A stretch of 40,187 bases of DNA from SW-4-43-9 sp047617985 (GTDB lineage: Archaea; Nanohalarchaeota; Nanosalinia; Nanosalinales; Nanosalinaceae): the NCBI GenBank assembly GCA_047617985.1, contig JBLGBS010000005.1:1-40187 (forward strand), in the 5' to 3' direction. Below are positions 1-7,213 of the stretch, one piece after another. The position numbers and the translations under genes are program-made. The notes below the pieces were generated by a model. That model was not told where the DNA came from and ran no database searches. It worked only from the letters and a program-made list of their open reading frames with translations. How positions within the stretch are numbered: the stretch's first letter is position 1; each line of letters starts with the position of its first letter.

Positions 1-470
1 TAGGGACAGACTTTTTTGCACTCTTTCTTGACTTCTTCCGCGGTTAATGATCTTCCTCTGAGCTCTGCTATTTTCTTTTTCGCGAGATCTGTCAGTTCGT
101 GTGAATCGGTGAAAGTGTTGTCGTGCCGGGGGCAGTCAGGGCCTTCCGCTCCTCTAACCCCTGTTTCTCCCTCGCACAGATGTGATTTCCCGATTAAGTC
201 TACGGAGTGAACTTCTTCATCATGTCTCTTATTCATCTCTCTAACGGTTTCTATCGCGATCTGGTGCTGGGAGTGTCTCGGTGTTACAAAGAATACTTTC
301 TTGTCGTTCTCTTTAGCGTACTCTATCGCCGGGGTGATTGAAGCTGCGCTTTTTCCAAGTCCTGTAGGGGCATGTGCCACTAAATTTCCTCCTGATTCAA
401 CTGCTTCATCTACTTCCTGCATCAGTTCGTCCTGTTTCTCTCTAATTTCTGGGAACGGAAAGAGATCCAT
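1..470 (-). CDS. XPD/Rad3-like DNA helicase, 5' part only
   Basis: The gene runs off the left edge; about 156 N-terminal residues are visible, starting at the ATG complementary to 468-470. The protein opens MDLFPFPEIREKQDELM and then has a Walker A motif HAPTGLGKSAAS near residues 38-49, as in superfamily 2 Rad3/XPD helicases. Downstream cysteines, SHLCEG, PDCPRH and KKECKKVCP, lie where XPD proteins carry the four-cysteine Fe-S cluster domain. XPD-family enzymes are 5'-3' helicases in repair or transcription-associated roles. An AT-rich box at 491-500 lies about 26 nt upstream. A DinG-type relative is possible because the helicase core beyond the Fe-S region is not visible. The window also holds XPB and NreA. 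Confidence 0.8.
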   Translation of the reverse strand, partial: MDLFPFPEIREKQDELMQEVDEAVESGGNLVAHAPTGLGKSAASITPAIEYAKENDKKVFFVTPRHSQHQIAIETVREMNKRHDEEVHSVDLIGKSHLCEGETGVRGAEGPDCPRHDNTFTDSHELTDLAKKKIAELRGRSLTAEEVKKECKKVCP

Positions 471-544
471 AAATTACTGGTCGACTGGAACTCATTTAAG
501 GCTAGTCAAAACCGATTAAAAAGTAGTTGAGGGAAATAAACATT

Positions 545-1495
545 ATGAGCTTCAAAACAATCGATGCAGTTGAAGAAGCATTTGAGGACACGAAAGAGCT
601 TCTTTTCCCGTTTGATCTTGGAACCTGGGCGAAGCTTGCGTTTATCGCAGTTCTTGCAGGAGGTGCCGGAGGTATTAACTTCCCTGGACTTCCATCGGGC
701 GGATCCGATTACAGCGCTGATCCGGGTACAGGTTCCGGTGATGTAGGGGATCTGCAGGGTACGGCCGATCAGGATTTCTCGAACATGGCTACAGGGGCTT
801 TCACCTCGGCTTCTACAAGCATGGCTATAGCAGGTATTGTAGTGAGTCTTTTTGCGGTAGTGCTATTTTTCATGTACATCAGCAGCGTATTCGAATTTAT
901 TTACTACCAGTCGCTGATTGAGAGGGATGTAAAGATCGTCAGCAACTTCAAAGATAATACTGGGAACGGTTTCCGACTGTTTTCATTTAGGCTTGTCTGG
1001 ATCGCTGTAATGATTTTGCTTGCCGGAGGAGCGTTCCTTCTAGTTCTCGCCGAGCCTCTGGCTATACTGCCAATTATACTCATGATGCTTCCTCTGGTGA
1101 TCCTTGTCACAGTTGTCAGCCTGTTTGTAAACACATTCGTGGTACTCAGAATGCTTGAAACCGGGGGAGGGTTTATAGATTCTGCCAGATCTGTATACGG
1201 CGATCTTCGATCTGAATGGAAGGAATTCGCGGTCTTCGTAGTGATGAATCTGGTTCTCGGAATCGGTGTCAGTATAGCGGTCGGAACGGGTGCAATGGCT
1301 CTTCTTATAGCACTGGCAATTCCGTTTGGAATAATAGGAATCCTTCTATACTGGGTAAGCTGGATGCTGGTTATCCCAGTAGTAGCTATAGCCGGCACAC
1401 TGTTCCTGCTAGGAGTCCTTATCGGGCTTATAGCGCCAACGACAACTTTCATGTACTATTACTCGATCGAGGTTTACCATAAGCTCATCTCCTGA
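545..1495 (+). CDS. Multi-pass membrane protein, haloarchaeal DUF7544-like
   Basis: A 316-residue, strongly hydrophobic protein. I start it at ATG 545 rather than the upstream in-frame TTG 527, because MSFKTIDAVEEAF looks like a true N-terminus and a TATA-like box (514-523) lies about 26 nt before it. An amphipathic N-terminal segment (about 1-25) is followed by a first hydrophobic stretch, a Gly/Asp-rich loop (about 45-85) and then roughly five to seven membrane spans to the end. The N-terminus resembles haloarchaeal membrane proteins of unknown function that I recall as DUF7544; that assignment is from memory. No catalytic motif is evident. It is divergent from the XPD-like gene and appears monocistronic. 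Confidence 0.75.
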   Translation: MSFKTIDAVEEAFEDTKELLFPFDLGTWAKLAFIAVLAGGAGGINFPGLPSGGSDYSADPGTGSGDVGDLQGTADQDFSNMATGAFTSASTSMAIAGIVVSLFAVVLFFMYISSVFEFIYYQSLIERDVKIVSNFKDNTGNGFRLFSFRLVWIAVMILLAGGAFLLVLAEPLAILPIILMMLPLVILVTVVSLFVNTFVVLRMLETGGGFIDSARSVYGDLRSEWKEFAVFVVMNLVLGIGVSIAVGTGAMALLIALAIPFGIIGILLYWVSWMLVIPVVAIAGTLFLLGVLIGLIAPTTTFMYYYSIEVYHKLIS

Positions 1496-1545
1496 ATTAC
1501 AAGAAAAGAAGGGAAAAAGGGAGGGGAGGGAAGTATAAAGTAATG

Positions 1546-1707
1546 TTAAGGTAATTCGCTTTCCAGCTCGAAATCTTGGTATTTGAGAAGTAATAGTCTA
1601 ACTGCTTCGTGGAATGCATCTGTCTTGTCCTTGAAAACTCCTTCTTCCACCATTCGATCTAACTCTTCATTCAGGTGATCCGACAGTCTTACAGAGACAG
1701 TTGCCAT
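1546..1707 (-). CDS. Ribbon-helix-helix (CopG/Arc-type) DNA-binding protein
   Basis: A 53-residue protein. It starts MATVSVRLSDHLNEELDRMV, giving a beta strand (ATVSVRL) followed by two helices separated by a turn, the classic ribbon-helix-helix layout, with KTDAFHEAVRLLLLKY as helix two. Such proteins dimerise and bind operators as repressors or as antitoxins. No toxin-like gene is adjacent in the same orientation, so a solitary regulator is more likely than an antitoxin. A strong TATA-like stretch at 1732-1750 lies about 30 nt upstream of the ATG. Confidence 0.75.
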   Translation of the reverse strand: MATVSVRLSDHLNEELDRMVEEGVFKDKTDAFHEAVRLLLLKYQDFELESELP

Positions 1708-1731
1708 CCGGTTTCTGTGTTACATTTGTCC

Positions 1732-1750
1732 TTTATATTTATAAATAAAT
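1732..1750 (-). promoter_or_regulatory. TATA-like promoter box for the ribbon-helix-helix gene
   Basis: An AT-only run, tttatatttataaataaat, centred about 30 nt upstream of the start codon at 1707. This is the usual archaeal TATA spacing for a leaderless or near-leaderless transcript. Seen in sequence; activity is inferred. Confidence 0.5.
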
Positions 1751-1857
1751 CGGTTATTTGTATTATAGATTTCTGGAAAACAGGATTATTGTAATGCGAT
1801 CGTATTATTTGTTCGATTTCCGTATCCGGATATAAAGTTTTGACCCGATTTTACTTT

Positions 1858-2181
1858 ATGGAACTAGAATACGAAAGTGAGGAACAGAACGGTTTTGAAG
1901 AACTTTTCAATGCTATCGGCGCAGATTCTAAAACTGAGGTAGCAGAAGCTGAAATATTTATCTACAGAGAAGTTGAAAATATTTTGACAGAAACCTCCGC
2001 CAGTGTGAACCATCCTGAAAAAATGACAGATATTGGTGAGACAGTAGCCTCCGACTACGCAGAATTTACCGATTACTTGGATAATGAAGATGAGCTTACT
2101 GGAGGATTCTATGAAATGGGAGTGAGAGAAAGACTCGAACATGTCAGGAAAAATTCTGCTCTTCTAGATTATTTTGACTAG
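1858..2181 (+). CDS. Small acidic protein of unknown function
   Basis: A 107-residue, very acidic, mostly helical protein with no family I recognise. I use ATG 1858 rather than the in-frame TTG 1840, because a TATAAAG box at 1831-1837 sits about 24 nt before the ATG and would leave no room for the earlier start. It has no signal peptide, cysteines or membrane segments. Its stop codon overlaps the stop of the convergent nreA gene by four bases (CTAG at 2178-2181), so the two transcripts must overlap at their 3' ends. Confidence 0.6.
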   Translation: MELEYESEEQNGFEELFNAIGADSKTEVAEAEIFIYREVENILTETSASVNHPEKMTDIGETVASDYAEFTDYLDNEDELTGGFYEMGVRERLEHVRKNSALLDYFD

Positions 2182-3371
2182 AAATCCTGTAGTGAGAACT
2201 GTCTTCCGCCAAGTAGTTTGCTCCGGTTCTTTATACGGTTATAAAGAAATCTGAACTCGGAGCTTATCTTCCATTTTATCTGTTCAAAGTTTTCCAGTAC
2301 TTCCGGCTGATTTTCCTGTCCACTGTTGTCGAATGCGTTTCTAACCGTTTCCCTTATTATCCAGACTCCTAGAGGCGCCCAGTACTCTGGAGTTACCTCT
2401 CTCAGGATCAGGACTTTCGCCTGTCTCTTTCTTTCAGCCAGATGTTCTAGTACGCCGAGTCTGCCTGCGTAAAATGCACCGGATGTCTCATCTGCGTACT
2501 CTGTCCGTCCTCCGTACCCTTCATGGTTCTGTGCGATATAGGTATTCTTTGCTGCGTTCCAGACAGAACCCGGCCTTTTCAGCTCCATCAGTTCGTACTC
2601 CCAGTTGCCGGGTATCAGGAAGATGTGGAAATGGTTGCCGTTGTACGAGTTAGCGTGGTACTCGATCTGGCCGATCTGCTGATAGTTTTTAACCCGTGAA
2701 CGGATCTGTTTCGATATCATATCGTCTGAAGCTGTTATACTCCACCGGGTAGGTACCAGTTTACGGTTTTCCTCCTCTCCAAGCATTCCGGTGCTGAGAG
2801 ACTGCTGTATCTTGTAGTTGTCGACACCTTTCTGGCTCAGCTCCTTCACAGCTGTCTCCGCTTTCGCGTCAGTGTCGTAGTAGAGATCCTCCAGTTTCTT
2901 CTCGACCGTCGGGTTTTCTGTTAGTAGAAAGTCTTCTACATCGCCAGAGGCGGAAACCGGTTTCGCCCGACCACCTGAAATACTTGAGCCAGGTCTATCA
3001 GATAGAGATACCTCTATATCTACAGGCTTTCGAGCCATTGCCACTTCCCGTGTGTTTGTCAGAAAGTTGTCGGCTTCCTCTACCTTGATCTTCTTTTTTG
3101 AGTTTACCAGCGAAGTTCTGAGAGAAGCTACTTTTTCCACATTGTATCCTTTCTGGTACCAGTTCTTCGGTGAGTCAAGCAGTGATGAATCTCCCAGGTG
3201 CTGTGGTGAAAGGACTCCGGTATTGACCTTGGGATAGGAGTGGCTTCCAATAAAAACTGAGGGAGAGGATCCTTTGAACTGTTTCTTCCGCTCCATAGAA
3301 GGCATTACCTCCCGGAGCTTTCTCTTAACCTGTTCCTCCGATATACCTTTCGCGAGTTTGCCGTATCCCAT
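2178..3371 (-). CDS. nreA: NreA-like DNA repair protein with C-terminal PIP box
   Basis: A 397-residue protein resembling archaeal NreA, a PCNA-interacting protein linked to DNA-damage (mitomycin C) resistance in haloarchaea. Family-like segments include SPSVFIGSHSYPKVNTGVLS (about 37-56), VPTRWSITASDDMISKQI (about 206-223), the NHFHIFLIPG region and REVTPEYWAPLGVWIIRETV. The protein ends QFSLQDF (391-397), a clear PCNA-interacting (PIP) box, as known for NreA; the PCNA gene lies at 19664-20416. NreA proteins often start with a cysteine-rich zinc-binding segment, and none is present here: residues 1-35 contain no cysteine. It is a single gene facing a small unknown gene. Confidence 0.82.
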   Translation of the reverse strand: MGYGKLAKGISEEQVKRKLREVMPSMERKKQFKGSSPSVFIGSHSYPKVNTGVLSPQHLGDSSLLDSPKNWYQKGYNVEKVASLRTSLVNSKKKIKVEEADNFLTNTREVAMARKPVDIEVSLSDRPGSSISGGRAKPVSASGDVEDFLLTENPTVEKKLEDLYYDTDAKAETAVKELSQKGVDNYKIQQSLSTGMLGEEENRKLVPTRWSITASDDMISKQIRSRVKNYQQIGQIEYHANSYNGNHFHIFLIPGNWEYELMELKRPGSVWNAAKNTYIAQNHEGYGGRTEYADETSGAFYAGRLGVLEHLAERKRQAKVLILREVTPEYWAPLGVWIIRETVRNAFDNSGQENQPEVLENFEQIKWKISSEFRFLYNRIKNRSKLLGGRQFSLQDF

Positions 3372-3452
3372 AATAACGGTTTTGAAGTAAAAGATATGTA
3401 ATTCAGGTATTTTGAGAAAAAATTATTTTAAACAGCAAAAGATATTTATGGC

Positions 3453-3611
3453 ATGAGCGTGCCTTCCCTCACAGCCGGAACTTTAGCTGCTTATGGCGTA
3501 GTTGCGATCTTTGTTATAACTACAATATTTTTCGTTCTGAACAAGTTAGGTATCGTTAGAAATGACGAGGATGATCCCGGTTCGTCCCGTCAAGAACTTG
3601 CTGATGATTAA
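3453..3611 (+). CDS. Small single-span membrane protein
   Basis: A 52-residue ORF starting MSVPSLTAG, with one strongly hydrophobic span (about residues 8-31, ending IFFVLNKLG) and a short acidic, hydrophilic tail ending RQELADD. A TATA-like box (attttaaac, 3425-3433) lies about 24 nt before the ATG, which supports a leaderless start. The predicted topology is N-out/C-in or a simple anchor. No family is recognised. Promoter spacing and the sharp hydrophobic/acidic division make it a likely real gene. Confidence 0.55.
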   Translation: MSVPSLTAGTLAAYGVVAIFVITTIFFVLNKLGIVRNDEDDPGSSRQELADD

Positions 3612-3678
3612 GGTTGTGGCCTTTAACTTTTCACCTTTCAATTGGTAAAATTGATAAATTTGGACAGGTTACATCTAT

Positions 3679-4191
3679 ATGATGATCTCGAACAAGCTTG
3701 AAAGACTAAAACCTTTGGTAGGCGTCATAAGTTTTGTAGGGGTTTCAACTGCTCTAATATCATTTTTCGGTAGTTTTACGGAGCCTATGGAGATCGGGAA
3801 GATATTCATGAGTATGTTTTTCCTGACCTTCGGAGGCTTCAAAGCCTACAACCTGGAAGGTTTCAAAGAGGCTTTCAAGAGCTATGATATACTGGCTGAG
3901 AAAAGCGATGTTTACGCAACGGTTTATCCGTTTCTTGAACTGGGGCTTGGTGTACTCTATCTTTCACTGATTTTCCGCTCTTCGTTCCTGCTGGAGGTTT
4001 TCACCCACAGCTCCGCCATGATAATAATGGCTGTAGGAGGTATAGGAGTGCTTAATGCGATCAGAGAAGGTAGAGATCTGCAGTGCGCGTGCCTGGGAAA
4101 TGTCTTCAATGTCCCTATGACCAAAGTTACGCTGGCAGAAGACCTGGGAATGGCTTTGATGGCGGGCGTGATGCTGGCAGCTATTCTATAG
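3679..4191 (+). CDS. MauE/DoxX-like redox-associated membrane protein
   Basis: A 170-residue protein with four predicted membrane spans (about 12-31, 40-56, 81-99 and 112-128) plus a hydrophobic C-terminus. A CxC motif (C136, C138) in RDLQCACLGNVFNVP and the following PMTKVTLAEDLGMA match the MauE/DoxX group of membrane proteins. Some of these handle disulfide or electron transfer during maturation of exported proteins. The start could be Met1 or Met2, since ATG ATG begins the frame. A TATA-like box (gataaattt) near 3650-3659 fits. The partner substrate is unknown; no methylamine dehydrogenase genes are nearby, so the Mau name reflects fold only. Confidence 0.72.
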   Translation: MMISNKLERLKPLVGVISFVGVSTALISFFGSFTEPMEIGKIFMSMFFLTFGGFKAYNLEGFKEAFKSYDILAEKSDVYATVYPFLELGLGVLYLSLIFRSSFLLEVFTHSSAMIIMAVGGIGVLNAIREGRDLQCACLGNVFNVPMTKVTLAEDLGMALMAGVMLAAIL

Positions 4192-4201
4192 AAAAACTCT
4201 C

Positions 4202-5956
4202 CTAACCCAGCTTCCAGTGAGGATCCTGGCTATCCTTTATCTCGACTATTTCCTCCAAAACATCTTTTTCCCCAGCAGTAAGCAGATCTTCCAGTTTCCT
4301 GAGCTGTTTGTACTCTCTACCTGTGATATCGACTATCAGGGTGTCTCCCTCTTCAAAGTCTCGTCCTATCGTGGCGTTGGAGATTGAGACTGCGACTTCA
4401 TCTCCTTTTTCAGCTTTTTCAAGTGTCTCATTTTCCGCCTGCACACTCTTAACCTTCCCTATTCGGTCACCTTCCAGAGTCATTATCGAGCTACCCGCAG
4501 TTAAAACCCCGTCAACCACTTTAACCCCCATTACAGCAGGCTTTGATCTATTGAATACATGGTCAGGGATTGATCTTATTTTAGCAGGTCTTGCGATTGA
4601 GTTGAGAGCTTCCTGTTTCTGCTTCTCTTTAAGCTCCTCTTTCCAGTCTGTATAGTTCTCAAATATTTCGTAGATGACCTTGCTCTGGAATATCTTGATG
4701 CCTTTGTCGCGGGCGATTTGACGTGCCTGATCCGTTATCTGAGTGTTGAAAGCCAGTATAGCTCTTTCTTCCGGTTCTTCGTTTTCAACCTCGATAATAT
4801 CTGACTTAGTTACATTTCCGACTTCTGCTTTCTGTACATTTATATCTTCGATTTCTCTCATAACTGCTTCAAGTGAGCCCAGAGAATCAGCTTTCACAAC
4901 AACTCCCTGCTTCTGGGTGTCAAACTCTGCTGATTCCAGTTCTTCCTCCACTTCTTTGACAGCCTGCTCGAGATTTTCCTCAGTGGCTGTCCTGATCGGC
5001 GCCCCTGAGATAGCTCCATCCAGATCTTTTCCAGCTATCTTAATTCCGGAGGCAGGCTCGACTTTTTCCACCCTCTCGTATTTCTCATCCAGTCTGATTT
5101 CTTCCAGCGGTCTTGGACACATCAATGCTCTAATATCCGTGGTTTTAACACCATCTGCGGTACCGTATACCAGTTTGTCGGACTTGTTAATTGTACCATC
5201 ATAATGGATTACATCTATTGTTGTTCCCAGTCCTTTCTCCTGCGATACTTCAAGTACTGTTCCTTTACCCATTCCCTCGTGTACTTCGAGGTTGTCGTCC
5301 AGATATTTCTGTGCCAAACCTGTTACAACCATAAGGAGTTCCGGGATGCCTTCCCCGGTTTTAGCAGAAATTGGCACTATAGCTGCTTTTTTCTGGAAGC
5401 TGTCTACACGGTCGAATCTGTCGGCTGTTATCTCTACTTCTTCGTGTAGATCGCTCATCAGTTCGTATATTTTTTCGTCGAGTGCGTTAACATTTCTCTC
5501 GTTCTGTTTCTTGATGTTTTTTGAGAACAGCTGGTGCTCCGAGTTCCAGCCGTGGAGTGTATCAATTTTGTTTAAAGCAATTACGAAAGGTGTGCCTGAA
5601 TCGTTGAGAATCTTCAATGCTTCCTCTGTCTGAGGTTGAATTCCCTCGGTTACATCTATTACAAGTATTGCGATGTCGCTGATAGAGCCTCCCCGTTTTC
5701 TCAGGGATGAAAAGGCTGCGTGGCCTGGTGTATCAATGAAAAGTATTCCTGGTATTGTCAGCTCGGTATCCAGTTGTCCCAGTAGATCTCCGCAGACTTC
5801 TTCACAGGTTTCAATAGGTACTTCGGTAGCTCCGATCATCTGGGTAATACCGCCTTCCTCACCTTCTGTTATCTTTGACTCTCTTATCTTGTCAAGTAAA
5901 GTTGTCTTACCTGAATCGACATGTCCCAGCACTGATAGAATCGGTTGGCGAGGCAT
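4202..5956 (-). CDS. infB: Translation initiation factor aIF5B (IF-2 homologue)
   Basis: A 584-residue GTPase that promotes ribosomal subunit joining in archaeal initiation. The G motifs are all present: G1 GHVDSGKT (11-18), the G2 region GGITQMIGA (35-43), G3 DTPGH (75-79) and G4 NKID (129-132). The beta-barrel domain II, the IF2-type domain III (about 350-460, with KADSLGSLEAVMREIE) and a C-terminal barrel (about 480-584) follow in order. The length fits archaeal aIF5B, which lacks the long eukaryotic N-terminal extension. It is transcribed in the same direction as the upstream ribosomal protein cluster but is separated from it by about 100 bp containing its own AT-rich promoter-like boxes (5983-6000). 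Confidence 0.96.
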   Translation of the reverse strand: MPRQPILSVLGHVDSGKTTLLDKIRESKITEGEEGGITQMIGATEVPIETCEEVCGDLLGQLDTELTIPGILFIDTPGHAAFSSLRKRGGSISDIAILVIDVTEGIQPQTEEALKILNDSGTPFVIALNKIDTLHGWNSEHQLFSKNIKKQNERNVNALDEKIYELMSDLHEEVEITADRFDRVDSFQKKAAIVPISAKTGEGIPELLMVVTGLAQKYLDDNLEVHEGMGKGTVLEVSQEKGLGTTIDVIHYDGTINKSDKLVYGTADGVKTTDIRALMCPRPLEEIRLDEKYERVEKVEPASGIKIAGKDLDGAISGAPIRTATEENLEQAVKEVEEELESAEFDTQKQGVVVKADSLGSLEAVMREIEDINVQKAEVGNVTKSDIIEVENEEPEERAILAFNTQITDQARQIARDKGIKIFQSKVIYEIFENYTDWKEELKEKQKQEALNSIARPAKIRSIPDHVFNRSKPAVMGVKVVDGVLTAGSSIMTLEGDRIGKVKSVQAENETLEKAEKGDEVAVSISNATIGRDFEEGDTLIVDITGREYKQLRKLEDLLTAGEKDVLEEIVEIKDSQDPHWKLG

Positions 5957-6054
5957 TGGAAATCACTAAAACAGAAAAACCCGATTTAATGTTATAAAGA
6001 AAACGGTTATCTGTGTAAGAATAGGGAAATTAAGGAAGATTAGAGGGAAGAAAG

Positions 6055-6207
6055 TTATTCTTCCTTTGAAGGATAGTCGTGTTTGCGGTTCTTCTCCCAG
6101 TTCTTCTCGCATTTGGAACTGCAGAAGTGAAGTTTTTCCCCGCTCTGGAGAACCTTCATCTTGCCTTCTGCTTCTCTGAGTTCATCGCCACAGTATTTAC
6201 ACTCCAT
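6055..6207 (-). CDS. rpl24e: Ribosomal protein L24e
   Basis: A 50-residue zinc-ribbon ribosomal protein. It begins MECKYCGDEL and has the paired cysteines C3/C6 and C29/C33 (FCSSKCEKNW) that define L24e. The basic C-terminal KNWEKNRKHDY is also typical. It lies 8 nt downstream of S28e and should be co-transcribed with L7Ae and S28e, the standard archaeal L7Ae-S28e-L24e order. The start ATG is complementary to 6205-6207. Confidence 0.93.
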   Translation of the reverse strand: MECKYCGDELREAEGKMKVLQSGEKLHFCSSKCEKNWEKNRKHDYPSKEE

Positions 6208-6215
6208 TTACTGTT

Positions 6216-6401
6216 TCACCCTTCCATCTCTGTCTCTTTGATGTGGACTACATCGTCTTCTCGGATCGGCCCACGTGTGTTTCTGACAAGGATTTTTCCT
6301 TCTTCGCTGCCTTCAATTATTCTGCATCGGATCTTCCGGACTCCTCTGTGTCCCTGATCTCCGATGACTTCAACTACTTTAGCTGCTACCAACGAACTCA
6401 C
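6216..6401 (-). CDS. rps28e: Ribosomal protein S28e
   Basis: A 61-residue small-subunit protein with the S28e OB-like fold. The diagnostic segment is GHRGVRKIRCRI (17-28), followed by NTRGPIREDDV (41-51). The start is a GTG complementary to 6399-6401. This start codon lies inside a small inverted repeat (6393-6413), so RNA folding could influence its initiation. It is the middle gene of the L7Ae-S28e-L24e cluster. Confidence 0.95.
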   Translation of the reverse strand: MSSLVAAKVVEVIGDQGHRGVRKIRCRIIEGSEEGKILVRNTRGPIREDDVVHIKETEMEG

Positions 6402-6440
6402 CTAGAGAGTTCGATCATCTTGAGTCGCACAGGGCGACTC
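6393..6440 (-). promoter_or_regulatory. Tandem hairpins between L7Ae and S28e genes
   Basis: Two perfect inverted repeats lie in the 77-bp gap between rpl7ae and rps28e. One has 7-bp arms CGAACTC (6393-6399) and GAGTTCG (6407-6413) with a 7-nt loop. The other has 7-bp arms GAGTCGC (6422-6428) and GCGACTC (6434-6440) with a 5-nt loop. In the transcript the S28e GTG start is contained in the second (downstream) hairpin. They could act as a processing site, attenuator or translational control element; the function is not known. Confidence 0.5.
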
Positions 6441-6478
6441 TTAGATTGTTTTCAGGGTTTTGAGTTCTCATTATTCGG

Positions 6479-6853
6479 TCACTCTTCGTCTTTATCTAGC
6501 AGTTCTCTTGCTTTTAGTTTGATGTCGTCTACCTGATCTTCTGCCTGTCCGACTGAAGTGATTGCTATTGCTGCGCTCTGGACGTTGATTCCTGCTGCAA
6601 GCCCTAACTCTTCTTTGTCGGGAACGAATGTGTATGTTACGTCTTTCTCTTCTGCCATTGCTGGTAGATGCATGACGATTTCTTCAGGTGAGACATCTGA
6701 AGCGATTACAACGAGGTCAGCTTCATTTCTCTCGAGAGCCTTTGTTACCTCGTTTGTCCCTATTACGACTTTGCCTGTGTCGTCTGCTTTTTCGATTGCG
6801 TTGTAGGTTTTCTCTGCTAGTGAGTCCGATGGTTCGAATTTTTGGAATGCCAT
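6479..6853 (-). CDS. rpl7ae: Ribosomal protein L7Ae (kink-turn binding)
   Basis: A 124-residue protein. In archaea L7Ae serves the large ribosomal subunit, C/D and H/ACA guide RNPs and RNase P by binding RNA kink-turns. The family core is visible: GTNEVTKALERNEADLVVIASDVSP (about 32-56), the loop LPAMAEEKDVTYTFVPDKEELG (about 64-85) and a C-terminal helix ending in acidic residues. It heads the L7Ae-S28e-L24e cluster. A TATA box around 6915-6925 predicts a leader of about 40 nt (see the separate entry). Confidence 0.96.
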   Translation of the reverse strand: MAFQKFEPSDSLAEKTYNAIEKADDTGKVVIGTNEVTKALERNEADLVVIASDVSPEEIVMHLPAMAEEKDVTYTFVPDKEELGLAAGINVQSAAIAITSVGQAEDQVDDIKLKARELLDKDEE

Positions 6854-6925
6854 TATTTGTTAACACCTTTCACACCTTGGATCATCAAGGCTTGTAGGAT
6901 AGAATACTCTGAAACTTTTTTATAG
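6854..6925 (-). promoter_or_regulatory. Promoter and short leader of the rpl7ae cluster
   Basis: Read on the minus strand, a CTATAAAAAAG TATA box (about 6915-6925) lies about 65 nt before the L7Ae ATG, predicting transcription from about 6895. The resulting leader contains CCTTG (6886-6890) and CAAGG (6875-6879) arms around a UGAUGA-containing loop. UGAUGA is the C-box half of a kink-turn, the motif bound by L7Ae itself. I do not see an unambiguous complete kink-turn, so autoregulation is only a possibility. Confidence 0.45.
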
Positions 6926-6969
6926 GAACTGTAGTTGAATAATAAGATCGGGAAAAGTGTGCTGTATGC

Positions 6970-7206
6970 TTACTGGCTTTCCGGATCGTACTCGGAGAGT
7001 TTTTCGGATTCGATGTAGTCGAGTTCTTCCTCTAGGTCTCTTATTATAAGATTGAGTTCGTGGCTCTGGCGGTCGGTCGTTACTTCCATCTGCTCCATTT
7101 CCTGAACTAACTGCTCTTTCAGAAGCTGTATAAGTTTGACTCCTGAATTTGCATCTCGGTATTCTCCCAGTATCTCAACTATCTCTTCTTTGGTTAGATC
7201 GTCCAT
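6970..7206 (-). CDS. Small helical/coiled-coil protein, unknown
   Basis: A 78-residue, acidic, almost entirely helical protein: MDDLTKEEIVEILGEYRD, then heptad-like segments LIQLLKEQLVQEMEQMEV and LNLIIRDLEEELDYIESEKL. It has no cysteine, signal peptide or known motif. It lies 7 nt downstream of the larger coiled-coil gene 7214-8041, so the two are very likely one operon and may form a complex. Prefoldin-like size and helicity were considered, but the beta hairpins of prefoldin are absent. Confidence 0.65.
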   Translation of the reverse strand: MDDLTKEEIVEILGEYRDANSGVKLIQLLKEQLVQEMEQMEVTTDRQSHELNLIIRDLEEELDYIESEKLSEYDPESQ

Positions 7207-7213
7207 AGGTTAT

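Noticed and set aside
904..1452. Open frame of 182 residues on the minus strand inside the first membrane protein gene
   Set aside because: It is antisense to a hydrophobic coding region, has no promoter and low-complexity composition typical of a shadow frame.
1546..1707. Toxin-antitoxin pair with the ribbon-helix-helix gene
   Set aside because: No adjacent same-strand toxin-like ORF; neighbours are on the opposite strand with own promoters.
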